Made by a program: the position numbers and the translations under genes. From positions 5,375,011 to 5,439,010 of the forward strand of contig CM056564.1 in the NCBI GenBank assembly GCA_029721515.1: DNA of 64,000 nucleotides, written 5' to 3'. Of this stretch, positions 12,641-24,008 are shown piece after piece. The stretch's first letter is position 1. Each line of letters begins with the position of its first letter. The notes beneath the pieces are model-generated. The model searched no databases, had not been told where the DNA came from, and saw nothing but the letters and a program-made list of their open reading frames with translations. This stretch comes from Synanceia verrucosa (taxonomy: Eukaryota; Chordata; Actinopteri; Perciformes; Synanceiidae).

Positions 12641-13852
12641 GAACCTTGTGTGCCCACCACAACAAAGGATCCTAATTGACATTCCCTTTGTGTTAACACA
12701 TGATGTGCCACCACCAAATAATGCACTCTTAAGAGGATATTTTTGTGTGAGCCCAGATTGCTCCAGCATTAGTCTTTATAAAACCAGCTTTGGGAAGCCA
12801 TGGTGTGGAGATGGACATGTCAAAGCAGTTACCCTAAGCAATGCTGCCTTGATATTCCCTCACCATCTGATCATCATTTCCAGCAATCTTTCAATGGGAT
12901 GATGCTTGTTTGTGATGTAACCTGGAAGGAGCACAATAAATACAGCAGAATGATGCTCTGTAGCTCCTATTACTGCTCATAAAATGAAGCTTGTGCAAAA
13001 TGCTGGATATTGGATATATTGGTTATTATGGATGGGAGGAAATAGATTGAAGTTGATGAAAAATTATGTCAAAAACACAAATCAGTTCAAAGTCAGTCAT
13101 ATCAGGTCAGTTTTGGGGGCGCTGCTCCTCGGCAGTGTGCTCAGTGTTAAAGTATACAGGACTGCTGTGATGTGATGAGGATAACGTTAGTGTTTAGTGT
13201 TGGTTCTGTTTATACACTTAAAAAATGGTTATGTCTAGTAGATCTACATTTTGGAGGAAACATAATTGCTGCCTGGGTTATGTTCATGCAAAATGTTTCT
13301 TCCTGTCCGGGAAAGTGTTGCCTTTCCCATAAAATTATTCATCATGCTTTAGTTGTCACAAGCGGAAATTGTCAGAAAATGAAATACGCTGTTTGTGAAT
13401 GTTCTGCAGATTTGTTCTGCATGAATAATTTATAGCTTCTCGGTATATTTGCTGTTGCAAATTAGCAGTATATAGATAGATATGATATAAACATCTTTTC
13501 TGATTCTAGTTTTGACAATCCTATGCTCCTTTTTATGTGCCGGAGTCTAGTGTTATGGACTTTTTGTGTTATATTGTGGTGAATGTCAGCAGAAGTGTGT
13601 TAACAACACTCAGAGCTTGGATTATTACTGAGAACCACTGATTGTTCCAGTCTGATCAGGCTGTTAGGTCAGCTCTCAAAGGTCACTTCAGAGTGTGTTG
13701 TGGTTTTTTGGCACTGATGAGGGTCTCAAAGTTCACTGTGTGACCTGTGTTTCCTGCCTTCACAGTAAAAACATCAGGGCTCCAGACACAGAGAACACCA
13801 CACGACGGAAAAAAAAAAAAAATTACCGCAGAGCTTTTACTGAAAATTACCC

Positions 13853-13853
<1 letters not shown>

Positions 13854-13904
<51 letters not shown>

Positions 13905-14034
13905 GCTTTCACAGTAGTGCACAACACCAACAGCATACACAGCTTTCAGGTTCAATTAATGTATATACACACACACACTCCGCCTTCAGAGTGTATTACT
14001 ACAAACACAGAGACACTCTGTCATGAGCAGCAAT

Positions 14035-14070
<36 letters not shown>
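13854..14070. repeat. (CA)n microsatellites
   Basis: A long CA tract covers 13854-13902 and a second covers about 14039-14070. A short CA run lies near 13966-13978. An A-tract precedes them at about 13809-13822. Confidence 0.94.
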
Positions 14071-14434
14071 CTTTCATCACAAATGAGACAACACATACAC
14101 ACCCTGTGTCTTATAGTGCCTCTAATTACAGTAAAGGAACGCTTCTGACATTTAGGTTCATCATTTTGTTTTTTACTTCCCCAGAGTCAGAGAAGATGGA
14201 TATCACTTTCATCTCCATGTGTGCCCATAAATAAACTTAGATCCAAGATGTGTTCAGCGTGAAAGCACTGAGAAAAAAAACAAAAAAAACAAAAACATGC
14301 CTCCCAACAACTCCAGATTTATATGTTGGGTCATGAACTGATATAGTATTGTAAGAATGAGACGTTGTGATTGTCAGCGAGCATGATTCAACCAGTGAGC
14401 CACAGATTCAGTCGCAGAGCATCTTGAGCAGGGC

Positions 14435-14650
14435 TGGGCAAACTTTGAGATGGTTAATCTGTTTTTTTTAGTGCGTTTGATCCGTAGTTACGACTGTGTT
14501 GCTAGTTTCTTTGATTTTTTGAATGGAGTTCTGCTTCATGACCTGCTTTAATCTTCTTTAGTTGTTACGCATTTTGGGCAGTTTGTCCAATTAGATTAAC
14601 CTTTGTGAATGCTGCCACAGATTGCGTTAATGCCGTGGAAGCCCTAAATA
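14435..14650. repeat. dispersed repeat, copy 1 of a pair
   Basis: The segment starts GGGCTGGGCAAACTTTGAGATGG. It shares the ordered blocks GATGGTTAATCT, GTTACGACTGTGTTG, GATTTTTTGAATGGAGTT and GGCAGTTTGTCCA with about 22190-22385. The two are diverged copies of one interspersed repeat in the same orientation. No coding capacity is seen. Confidence 0.7.
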
Positions 14651-15467
14651 TAGAGTAATTGATTTTAATAACATAATTTGGATAAGTTCAGTCCAAATTA
14701 GCCAGTTCACAGGCTGTAGAGGTACGTTGAAGCTGGCCTTTGTAGAACACCTTTAGTTGATCTCTCAGATATGGACGGACTAACTGCAAGAAGGCTCATT
14801 TTCTCATAGACTTCTATACAACTGAGGAGTATCATAAAAAGAGCCAGCATTTTAACTATAAAGCTCCAGAACCCACGTTACTCCATTTGTTTACACTGCC
14901 ATTTTAATGAGTGGTCCTGGCAGTCAGTTTACACCTTCAGAGTTTTCCACAGGTGTAATCACAAGATATCGCAAGATATGACTATTTTCACAAGTAAATA
15001 CTGAAGACTTAATATCTCTGACCCTTATCATGCCCCCATGAAAAGGTTTAGTAGTTGTTGTAGATGTTTTAAAGTCTCTTCTCTTGTTAATCATATCACT
15101 AGAAATCACACAATGCCCTGTTTGTTGCTGTAATCACTGGAACAGACATGCAAACAGCACACTAGCAGACATAAAGTGCATTAAGTTTTATCTGAAGGAA
15201 GACTGAAACGACTCTGCAGACAAACATTTTTATGTTGTGTTGCTTGTTACTGTGAGCAACGGAAGCAGTGCAAAATCCACCCCATAATACCTTGGTCTAA
15301 CGTGCGTTAAATGAAAGTACAACCGTTCGGAATCGTAATAAATGTAAAATAAATCAGATATAAAGTTCAGGAAACGTTAGATTCTGTACCTGATATAAAG
15401 TGGTAGCTGCTGGTTTTCACTGATCTGTTTACTTATGAACGCTTCCTGCTCATTTTATGGCAGGAAT

Positions 15468-15708
15468 CATTTCTGTCTTTGTTCAGGATCTTTGGGAATC
15501 CTGTAAAATGATCTTCTCTTTACTCGTCCTCAGCTGTTCTGGCATCGCGGAGCATCAGCTATCCACCATATCTCTGAGAAACGTTTACAGGCGTTTAACT
15601 ACAAGCAGCGAGATCCCTGGTAGTAGTTTAAACAGAGTGCCTTTCTGCCAAAATGGTGGTATTTTGGTTTTGACTTTTGCATGTCGAGATTGTGTGACAT
15701 CAACTCCC
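15468..15708. repeat. dispersed repeat, copy 1 (partner near 33142)
   Basis: About 240 nt match 33142-33383 in the same orientation: CTGTCTTTGTTCA, TTTGGGAATCC, CTCGTCCTCAGCT, AGTAGTTTAAACAG and ACATCAACTCCC occur in the same order. Both copies lie in introns. The element class is unknown. Confidence 0.8.
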
Positions 15709-16098
15709 GGAGCTCTATTGTGGAAAGAGAGTTGGTTTGCACATGGAATGTGTTCACTATAGCATATCACCACTAGTAAGCTTTAAATAATGTTAAAAAG
15801 AAGTTATAAAAACTACATTTAAAAAGAAGATGATTTCTTGTTATGGGGTTGTGTATTTTCTTAAACTGTAGTATCTACTTCTTCTCTCTCTACGTGCCTT
15901 TATTCCACTTTCATCCATTAAAGTTGGTTCCCAACTTCAGGTCAAATAGTGCACACACACACAAACGCAAACACACCAGACACACTCAAGATATTAGAGA
16001 TTTTACTCACTCACCGACAACCACAGCGGTGGGAGATTTACAGGAATAAATATCCATTTTCGAGGAATTTAAAACTAGAGGGCAGAGAGAAGTGTGCA

Positions 16099-16100
<2 letters not shown>

Positions 16101-16144
<44 letters not shown>
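16101..16144. repeat. (GT)n microsatellite
   Basis: About 22 uninterrupted GT units. A purine-rich GA region follows at about 16195-16335. Confidence 0.94.
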
Positions 16145-16145
<1 letters not shown>

Positions 16146-16674
16146 CACAGGCATTTTTAACGGCAGCTGGCTGAAATGAGCCCTGAAATTGAGTGCAGAG
16201 AGAGAGAGGCAGTTCGAATGTGAAACAGAGTGAAGCTGAAGCAAGCGAACGAGCTCTGCGGTCTTCCTCCACATAAGGTTAAAAGAGAGAGAGAGGTGGA
16301 GAGAGACAGAGAGATAGAGAGAGAGAGAGAGGTATGGAGAATATTTATAGGCACAATGACAAGGAGAGGGAGAGATTTAGTATCTGCTCGAAGTAGCACT
16401 CCCTGTGATGTTATACTGCATTAGTGCTAAATACAGGAGACTTATACTGTGTATTGTTCGAGTGTGAAGTTGTTGTTGTTTTTTGTACAACCAGTGTTGG
16501 GCAGTAACGTGTTTCTGTAACACCATTACTTACTGACAGTAACTAGTACTCTAACATGTTACTTTTGAAATAAATAAACACAGTTACTGTTACAATATGG
16601 TGCGCTTGTCCATTATTTGTTGAATGAATTCCTTGTATATGAATTCAGATTGCTTTCATTCATGCTGTCAGATA

Positions 16675-17907
16675 CACTATATTGCCAAAAGTATTCGCTC
16701 ACCTGCCTTGACTCGCATATGAACTTAAGTGACATCCCATTCCTAATCCATAGGGTTCAATATGACGTCGGTCCACCCTTTGCAGCTATAACAGCTTCAA
16801 CTCTTCTGGGAAGGCTGTCCACAAGGTTTAGGAGTGTGTTTATGGGAATTTTTGACCATTCTTCCAGAAGTGTATTTGTGAGGTCACACACTGATGTTGG
16901 ACATGAAGGCCTGGCTCTCAGTCTCTGCTCTAATTCATCCCAAAGGTGTTCTATTGGGTTGAGGTCAGGACTCTGTGCAGGCCAGTCAAGTTCATCCACA
17001 CCAGACTCTGTCATCCATGTCTTTATGGACATTGCTTTGTGCACTGGTGCACAGTCATGTTGGAAGAGGAAGGGGCCAGCTCCAAACTGTTCCCACAAAG
17101 TTGGGAGCATGGAATTGTCCAAAATGTCTTGGTATGCTGAAGCATTCAGAGTTCCTCTCACTGGAACTAAGGGGCCAAGCCCAGCTCCTGAAAAACAACC
17201 CCACACCATAATCCCCCCTCCACCAAACTTTACACTTGGCACAATGCAGTCCGACAAGTATCGTTCTCCTGGCAACCACCAAACCCAGACTCGTCCATCA
17301 GATTGCCAGATGGAGAAGTGTGTCGTCACTCCAGAGAACACGTCTCCACTGCTCTAGAGTCCAGTGGTGGCGTGCTTTACACCACTGCATCTGACTCTTT
17401 GCATTGCACTTGGTGATGTATGGTTCTTGGATGCAGCTGCTCGGCCATGGAAACCCATTCCATGAAGCTCTCTGTGCACTGTTCTTGAGCTAATCTGAAG
17501 GCCACATGAAGTTTGGAGGTCTGTAGTGATTGACTCTGCAGAAAGTTGGTGACCTCTTCACACAATGCGCCTCAGCATCTGCTGACCCCGCTCCATCAGT
17601 TTACATGGTCTACCATTTTGTGGCTGAGTTGCTGTCGTTCCCAAACACTTCCACGTACAGTTTACAGTTGACTGTGGGATATTTAGGAGTGAGGAAATTT
17701 CACAACTGGATTTGTTGCACAGGTGGCATCTTATCACAGTTCCACACTGGAATTCACTGAGCTCCTGAGAGCGACCCATTCTTTCACAAATGTTTGTAAA
17801 AGCAGTCTGCATGCCTAAGTGCTTGATTTTATACACCTGTGACCATGGAAGTGATTGGAACACCCGATTCTTTGGATGGGTGAGCGAATACTTTTGGCAA
17901 TATAGTG
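16675..17907 (-). mobile_element. Tc1-like DNA transposon, near full length (1233 bp)
   Basis: The ends are inverted repeats: CACTATATTGCCAAAAGTAT on the left and its complement ending GGCAATATAGTG on the right, each followed inward by the TTCGCTCACC block. The element is flanked by TA (16673-16674 and 17908-17909), the usual target duplication of the Tc1/mariner superfamily. It carries a broken transposase gene on the - strand. A second, truncated copy in the opposite orientation starts at 60291. Confidence 0.93.
16757..17860 (-). pseudogene. Tc1-like transposase pseudogene
   Basis: Read on the - strand, the N-terminal part (about 17558-17810) has a helix-turn-helix region with the words MGRSQELSEFQ and LLNIPQSTV. 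The middle continues in other frames, and the C-terminal part (16757-17341) is open for 194 residues. That part shows the DDE-type catalytic region: QHDCAPVHK around the second aspartate and SPDLNPIEHLWDELE around the final acidic residue. The N- and C-terminal parts lie in different frames, so the enzyme is not encoded intact. Transposases of this family cut and rejoin DNA at TA sites. The + strand open frame over the same region is an antisense shadow. Confidence 0.88.
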
Positions 17908-17919
17908 TATCTTTGTGGA

Positions 17920-18180
17920 CAGATCCTTCAGATTCACAGTGACACTGATTTGTCCCCCCACTTTCCAGCATAAGGAGACAAACATTGCCAATAAAACAGA
18001 GAATTAATGTCATTGCAGCAGCACTGGGATAAGACATAATTTCTGAGAAACAAGGCCGTCCGTTTTAGTGCAAATTTTGTTCTAAGTGATATTGTCTGAA
18101 ATTAAGCATATAGACATAATTTGACTAGAAATAAGACAAATATTCTTGACAAGATTTCGATTTTTTGCAGTGTAGCAGTG
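17920..18180. repeat. dispersed repeat fragment next to the Tc1-like element
   Basis: Positions about 17927-17999 resemble 8211-8286. The sequence up to about 18175, ending in TTTTTTGCAGTGTAG, looks like part of a larger repeat. The neighbouring Tc1-like element seems to have landed at or near its edge. Confidence 0.45.
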
Positions 18181-18990
18181 AGCAGCAGTGCTGTCTGTCA
18201 CCAGTTATATATATATATATACAGCTATATAAAAGCAGACAGTAGCAGTAGGTGTTGACGGCAGAAAGTAAGAGTTAGCGGTCAGTAGCAGTGACATGCA
18301 GCACCAGCAGCAGATGTCAGCACCAGTAGTCGTTAGCAACAGTACATGAAGTCAGCAGTTTTGTAGTCAAGACCACCTAAAGTGAGACCAATTCAAGACC
18401 AGAATGTGTCAAAACCAAGATCAAGAGTGATGAAAGCGAAAACCACATATCCACATTCCCATAAAAACAGCCAGAAAAAAAGAACATTTCTCTCCTCTCA
18501 CCTCATTTATTGCCATATGCATGACAATTTATGTGACAAACACAAGCCATACTGCTGTATATCTATCTCATGCATCATTTGCACTCACTACACTCTATTG
18601 CACTATATTTCTATACTGTACACACAGTCTAAGTTATGTTAAGTTGAGCTGTTGTTCATTTGGCTCTTATTTTATTACTCCGTGCTGCTGTCTGGTTCTT
18701 TTCTATTTTTTGAGAGTGAGAGTGTTGTAAAACAACCTGATTCACTTTCAGTTGTGGTTATGGTGAAATAAAATTCCTAGAGAGTGGGACTAGACAACCT
18801 TAAAAAAGTGGTCTTGCCACAGTCCTCTAGTGTTACAGGCAGTTAGAGGCAGCAGTAGTTAGCAGCACCAGTAGCAGATATCAGCAGCAGTTGACAGAGG
18901 CAGTTTGTATTAACATTAAGCAGTACCAGCGTGTACTGGCAGTAGCTCCTAGCAGTCACTGCAACAACAGCAACAACAGCAGGTTACGTA
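18180..18990. other. intron stretch rich in CAG/AGT trinucleotides
   Basis: Two parts (about 18225-18360 and 18835-18985) are rich in irregular CAG, AGT and CAC triplets, and a short TA tract lies at 18207-18223. Between them is ordinary AT-rich intron. No gene is supported. Confidence 0.5.
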
Positions 18991-19539
18991 TATTCAGCCA
19001 GTTGTTGCTTTTTACTGTGAGCAAGTATACAGTTAATGATCAGCTGATCTGGATGTTATCAATGACATCATATTCTGATGAAAACGGAGAAACAACAAAT
19101 GTGTCAAGACAAAAACATATACCTCAGGTCTCCAGCAAAATTAAATATATACAGTATATTAAGACAAAACCTCAAAACAGTGTGTCTATTGTGAGTGTGT
19201 ATTTACAGTATCATCTCTGTATTGAAACTAATAATTAGTGTTTTCAGGGGGCAAATGCACCCATACAATTTTATGTAATTTTAGATATTGTCATGAAATA
19301 TGGAAAAGTTGTTTTAGTGTTTCCAAAGGTGTAGTTGCATTAGACAGACACAAACAAATACAAATTGCATTTTTTGTTTATTGTTTACAAGAAAAAAATA
19401 ACAAAACTTAAATCTTAACGGTTTCAATTTGTCAGTTCTCAACATTTTCAGGTTCAAAGTCAACAAATAACAGAGAATGTGTTCAAAACTGAGCAAAAAA
19501 ATAAATAAATCATCACATCATCAAATTGATATTTGGTAT

Positions 19540-20185
19540 TTAGCACGCATTAGAGCTCTAATCCTGGCTGGCATGTTCCCCACGAGCCTTTCACACTGCT
19601 GACCCATTCGTCTTGAATTACTGCTTTTAATTCTTCTAAATTCTTTGGTCTACACTTTGAAACAGACCATTTGATAATCCACCACAGATTTTCAGTGGGG
19701 TTCATGTCTGTAGATAGAGCCGGCCACTCTAAGACCTGAATACTGTGCTCCTGCAGCCTGTGCTCTACTGGCCCTGGATGTGTGGACAGGAGCTTTATCC
19801 TGATGAAACATCCAGTTTGGACTTCGACTGAACAGAGCACGTCACCTGGCCTTCTGCGTACCCTCACATTAGCAGGAGGAAAATAAAGATGGAAACTGAA
19901 CTCATCTGACCACACAATCTTCTTCCACTTCCTGGCTGTCCAGCTCTTGTCAGGTTAATCTCTGTCTCTCATTGTTCAGGGGCTTCATGACAGCCTTGTA
20001 GGACCTTAAGCCATGGTCTAAAAGTCGTCCACGTCCAGTGCCGCTGGAACAATGGACACCAATTTGATTTGACCACTGCTGCTGAAGCTCCTGTGATGTC
20101 ATTCTGTGGTTTTCCCTGCACATGTGGATCAGGATGTGGTTATTTCTGGCTGAAGAAACTCTTGGATGCCCAGATCTACTCAAAA
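19540..20185 (-). pseudogene. eroded Tc1-like transposase fragment
   Basis: The - strand has two broken open frames. The piece at 19950-20183 resembles the middle of a Tc1-like transposase (MTSQELQQQW, then RGRLLDHGLRSYKA). The piece at 19550-19915 resembles the C-terminus: MWSDEFSFHL corresponds to the first catalytic aspartate region and TDMNPTENLWW to the final one. The spacing between them is too short, so the catalytic middle is deleted. The family differs from the element at 16675. Terminal repeats were not found with confidence, so true element ends are unknown. Confidence 0.75.
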
Positions 20186-20304
20186 TTACATACTCTACTC
20201 AAAATACATAAAAAACATAAAAAATACATAAAAAATGTATTTTTATGAAACCAATCAATTTTAAGGTTTTAACCTTTTTTTTTAGGATTTGCTTTGTATT
20301 TTGG

Positions 20305-20352
20305 CTATATATATATATATATATATATATACAGTATATATATATATATACA

Positions 20353-20389
<37 letters not shown>
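20305..20389. repeat. (TA)n microsatellite with CAG interruptions
   Basis: Three TA blocks are separated by two ACAGTA interruptions. Self-complementary, with artefact open frames on both strands. Confidence 0.93.
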
Positions 20390-20391
<2 letters not shown>

Positions 20392-20713
20392 ATATAGGGC
20401 CAGAACAGAGATATACAGACAGACAGACAAACAGATACTTTATTAATCAAGAGAGAAATTCCATACATTGTTCAAAATATTGTTGTGTACATATGTTGAA
20501 CATCAATAGAAATACAGTACGTTGTGTTTTCTCCATTTATGTATAATTTAAAATTTTCCGGGGCATTTTTTATGTAACACACACACACAATCAGATTTCT
20601 TGTAGAAAGCTCAGAGCTGAAACCAAACTCTCCTAAAGATCATTCAGGCAACAGAAACAATATAAATGCAGAACAGCTTGTAGAAAATGGACAGAGTGAT
20701 GGAAAAAAGGAGG

Positions 20714-20715
<2 letters not shown>

Positions 20716-20747
<32 letters not shown>
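20716..20747. repeat. (GT)n microsatellite
   Basis: About 15 GT units, followed by a pyrimidine-rich region at 21000-21200. Confidence 0.92.
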
Positions 20748-20748
<1 letters not shown>

Positions 20749-21468
20749 GGTATCACCGGTCGTCTGGCAGACTGCAGTGTTATTTTCAGCACTTATTCAG
20801 ATTGTTTTCCAGCTCTTCTTCTCTGGTGTCTGACTCCATTATTTAGCCTACCCGTCTATTTTCGGCAGAAAGTGACGCTTTACTGCTCAGCGCTGGCTCG
20901 GCTTTTGGGCCGGGTCACCGAGCAGGAACGAATCCGCCCTTCACACCCCGAAATCTCATCTCACAGAGACGAGAGGAGGTGTGTTAACACCCCCCTGTTT
21001 CCATATACCTTTCTTTTTCTTTCAGTTTCACTTCTTTCTGTTCTTTCCTTTCGACTCCTCGTCTTTTCTCCTAATTCCTTCCTTTTTTCCTTTTCTCCCC
21101 TCCTTCTCCTCTTTTTCTTCCTCCTGATTCTTCCTTCCTTCATATGGTCATCTTTTCATTTTCACATTTTTCTCCCTTATTTACCTCTCCAGCTCTCTTT
21201 TCATCACACCATATAGTGTGACATGTGTGTTCAGCGAAGCTTTACTGACGTGTACAGACATGTCTCAAGCATTTACTCTGTGGAGGGCCACGACCTTTGA
21301 CCCCAGGGATATTGGATGTCTCTCAGCTGATGACGGAGGACAGGAGAGGACAGTTGATTGCACCAGCTTGGACAATTTTCCTTTGGGACACATCATGTTT
21401 AGTTGAATGATGACATCCCCCATCATTAAGCCAACACTAAAACTTAAGAAAACTCATAAGCTGTATGT

Positions 21469-21473
<5 letters not shown>

Positions 21474-21512
<39 letters not shown>

Positions 21513-21599
21513 TACATTGTTTCTGCTTGTGTTCTGCCTTGGGGACTGTTCTTTATAGCAGTATAATTAGTGGCAACTTCAAAGCAACAGCTCCTGTTG

Positions 21600-21646
<47 letters not shown>
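21474..21646. repeat. (GT)n and (CA)n microsatellite pair
   Basis: A GT tract (21474-21511) and a CA tract (about 21608-21646) lie about 95 nt apart and are complementary. Confidence 0.93.
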
Positions 21647-22189
21647 CACACCCTCTGTCAGGGAACTCCAGGCCTTTCTCACTCTGCATCTTTTCAGTGT
21701 TCTTGTATTCTTGTGAACTCTCCAACTTCCTGGAAGTGTTTTTGCTGTGTGTGTTTTATCGAGGACATTATAGGAGCTGACTTATGTAAACTTAGAATTG
21801 GCAAAGATCTCAGCATGCATTGCTTTTCAACCACTGACGATAGGAGAGAATAAACAACACAATTTTTATGCTGCAACTACAGAGTGTGACCAAGTATAGT
21901 TATATAGTTAATGCACTAAGTTGCACGATGGTAACTCTACTTGGACTAACTGTCCACACACAGGTACAATAGACGTGCTAATTTTGACAGCTCTAATATA
22001 GTATATACAACATATATGTAAATACAAATAAGCTGCTAAAATATAATAAGCGCTGTGTTTATGAAAAGAATGTCTCTTTCTCTTTTCCTTTTCATCCATT
22101 TCACGTTACAAATTAACACTTTAACGATGCTCTTTGGTGGATTATTTGTTTACTGAATTCCAGGAGAAGCTTGGACAGATTCAGAAAAG

Positions 22190-22385
22190 ATGGTTAATCT
22201 AATTTTATCAGCATGTTTGATCGTTAGTTACGACTGTGTTGTTAGTCTCCTTGATTTTTTGAATGGAGTTCTGCTTCATGACAGTTCTCTGGTAATGTAT
22301 TTCAGGCAGTTTGTCCAGGTAGAGTTGTCATTGTGGAAGTTAACACAGATTAATCATGTTAACACACTATTTTTGACAGCCCTCA
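22190..22385. repeat. dispersed repeat, copy 2 of a pair
   Basis: A diverged copy of the repeat at 14435-14650 in the same orientation. It ends with TTTTTGACAGCCCT, a tail seen in many fish interspersed repeats. Confidence 0.7.
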
Positions 22386-23734
22386 AATTTTTATATGTAA
22401 CATTACATATCTGGATCTAATGGTTTGAAGCCCCTCTCTATTTTTTAGCTGCTAATGCATGCCACCATGCTTGAATAGTCTGTTGATGTTACAAGCATCA
22501 GAAGTAAAGGTAGAGTGTACATTTAGTGTGGCTCATGTTCATGTGTTTTATTGAGCAGCTACCTCTGTGCCTTTTTATATGTCTAGTTCTCACCATACAT
22601 ACTTACTCTTATTGTAAACACACATTATAGTGATGGAAACAGGTGCACTGGTTTGCTGGTAGTGCAATAATAAAACCTGTTGTCCCAGTTGCAAATTACG
22701 TATTCTGCAAGTTTGGACTATTGAGTTCAACTTTCCAATGTGAGTCCAAACTTAAAACACTTGTTATAGATTATTTTCTGGTGTTTTAACTTTTCTCTCT
22801 CATGAGGCTCTTTGTTCTTATTGGTTCTGTGCACTGTGCATCTGTCAAAGCACTTCTTAAAGAGGAAGAAGGCCAAGAAGGGCAAGAAGGGCTGAACAAA
22901 TGAAGGAAGAGAGGAACTGTTCAGTGTGGGTGTAATGATTTTAAGTGGCAGGAAATAAAGAAACGGGAACATTTAGACAAGTCAACTATAGCGCCACAGA
23001 ATGAAATGTCACTCATCAGACTTTAAGTCAAGGTAGGCAACTCAGGAACAAGACTGTCAAGTCTGTGGATCAGTTTCACATGATCCTGAATGCAGGAAGT
23101 GATCAACAAGACAATTAACGTCAGCAAACGAAAAATCAACCAGCACACTCAAATAACAAATCGTCATTTTTCGTTTTGTTTTGTCACTCTCCAGTGCTTG
23201 AAGTTCTTGAAATATTGAGGAAAATGTTTCTTATTTTTGTCTTAACTTACTCTCCCTCAGGATCATGTGTTATATCTAGTCTATATGACTCCACAGCAGT
23301 TATTACAAAACCCCATCTATCAACTTCTCTCATTTTTCAGTACATGTGTTTCAACATTTAAATTCATCGAGCAAGGCCGAGCTGTCAGTCATTAATTAGG
23401 TCATTATTCAGAGCATTAATCTGATGTGAGGTGGCGACAGTCTTCACGTTTACATGACTGATATCTGTTGATTGATGACTTAAGTCTTCAGATGCTCTGT
23501 CGCCTTTTTTTTTCTAGCCTGTGATCTTCTTTACCACTCTTCTTCCTCCTTTTCTTCCTTCTTGTCTCTTCCACGTCTTTTCCGTTCCTTATCTGCTCAT
23601 CTCATTTGTCATTTCGCTCCTTTTTGTTTTTTCTTTGCTCTGCCTCCTGCACCTCCCCTCCACCTCCACCTCCTTGTCCCTGCCTCTCCTCCCGTCCTCC
23701 CTCCTTCCCTCTCCCTTGGTTGAACTGTTAACAG

Positions 23735-24008
23735 AGGCCACGTCCACTCAGTATAGACCCACCCACACACCTCCTCCTGCTCCTCGCCCTCCTCCTGCTC
23801 CTTCTGGCACCCCCTTGACTTACTCCTCCTCCTCTGATCCCCCACCAGTGTCCCCCAGCCCAGGCGTTGCCCTCCCCTCTGCCCCTCGCGACCTGGTCCC
23901 TGTCCTAGTGTCCAGCCGTTTTGTCCGACTCAGCTGGCGCCCCCCAGAGGAGACTGGAGGAGCCGTGCAGACATACGGAATTTACTACTCCCAGGAGGGA
24001 GTCGAAAG
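23735..24008 (+). CDS. neo1: neogenin exon: proline-rich linker and first half of FN1
   Basis: With the upstream acceptor (AACAG at 23730-23734), the exon begins with two bases that complete a glutamate codon. It then encodes about 52 residues of Pro/Ser/Thr-rich linker before LPSAPRDLVPVLVSSRF, the start of fibronectin III domain 1, with the core tryptophan in VRLSWRPP. It ends AG before GTAAGA, in phase 2. The linker is about 38 residues longer than the one I recall in mammalian neogenin. A second acceptor, CCACCAG at 23842-23848, keeps the same phase and would give a linker of mammalian length (VSPSPGVALPSAPRD). Which start is used cannot be settled from sequence; the FN1 part is certain. 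Confidence 0.9.
23842..23848 (+). promoter_or_regulatory. neo1: candidate in-frame alternative 3' splice site
   Basis: CCACCAG follows a pyrimidine-rich stretch (23770-23843). Starting the exon at 23849 shortens it by exactly 114 nt (38 codons) and keeps phase 1, because G plus TG makes a valine codon. The resulting linker closely matches mammalian neogenin in length. Confidence 0.5.

Larger units (their letters stand above)
896..23734 (+). other. neo1: 22.8 kb intron between Ig4 and FN1
   Basis: This phase 1 intron runs from donor GTAGGA to acceptor GTTAACAG. It holds no supported coding exon. The stretch 896-2240 and most of 4380-6590, 7700-10500, 14100-15900 and 21650-23730 show ordinary AT-rich intron sequence plus dispersed-repeat fragments. 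Simple repeats and several transposon remnants, listed separately, occupy the rest. The last 200 nt (23530-23730) are strongly pyrimidine-rich, as expected before an acceptor. Open frames inside it are CA/TA repeat translations or antisense shadows of transposase. Confidence 0.85.

Noticed and set aside
16617..17357. 246-codon frame on the + strand
   Set aside because: It is the antisense of the Tc1-like transposase C-terminal region, which has clear catalytic motifs on the - strand.
20716..21216. 166-codon frame on the + strand
   Set aside because: Begins in a GT microsatellite and ends in a pyrimidine-rich Phe/Leu/Ser stretch; no domain, and no homology that I can see.
23521..23734. Upstream part of the open frame before the FN1 exon (FFTTLLPPFLPSC and following)
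   Set aside because: This is the pyrimidine-rich end of the intron read as Leu/Pro/Ser/Phe. Two acceptors downstream fit the phase of the upstream exon.
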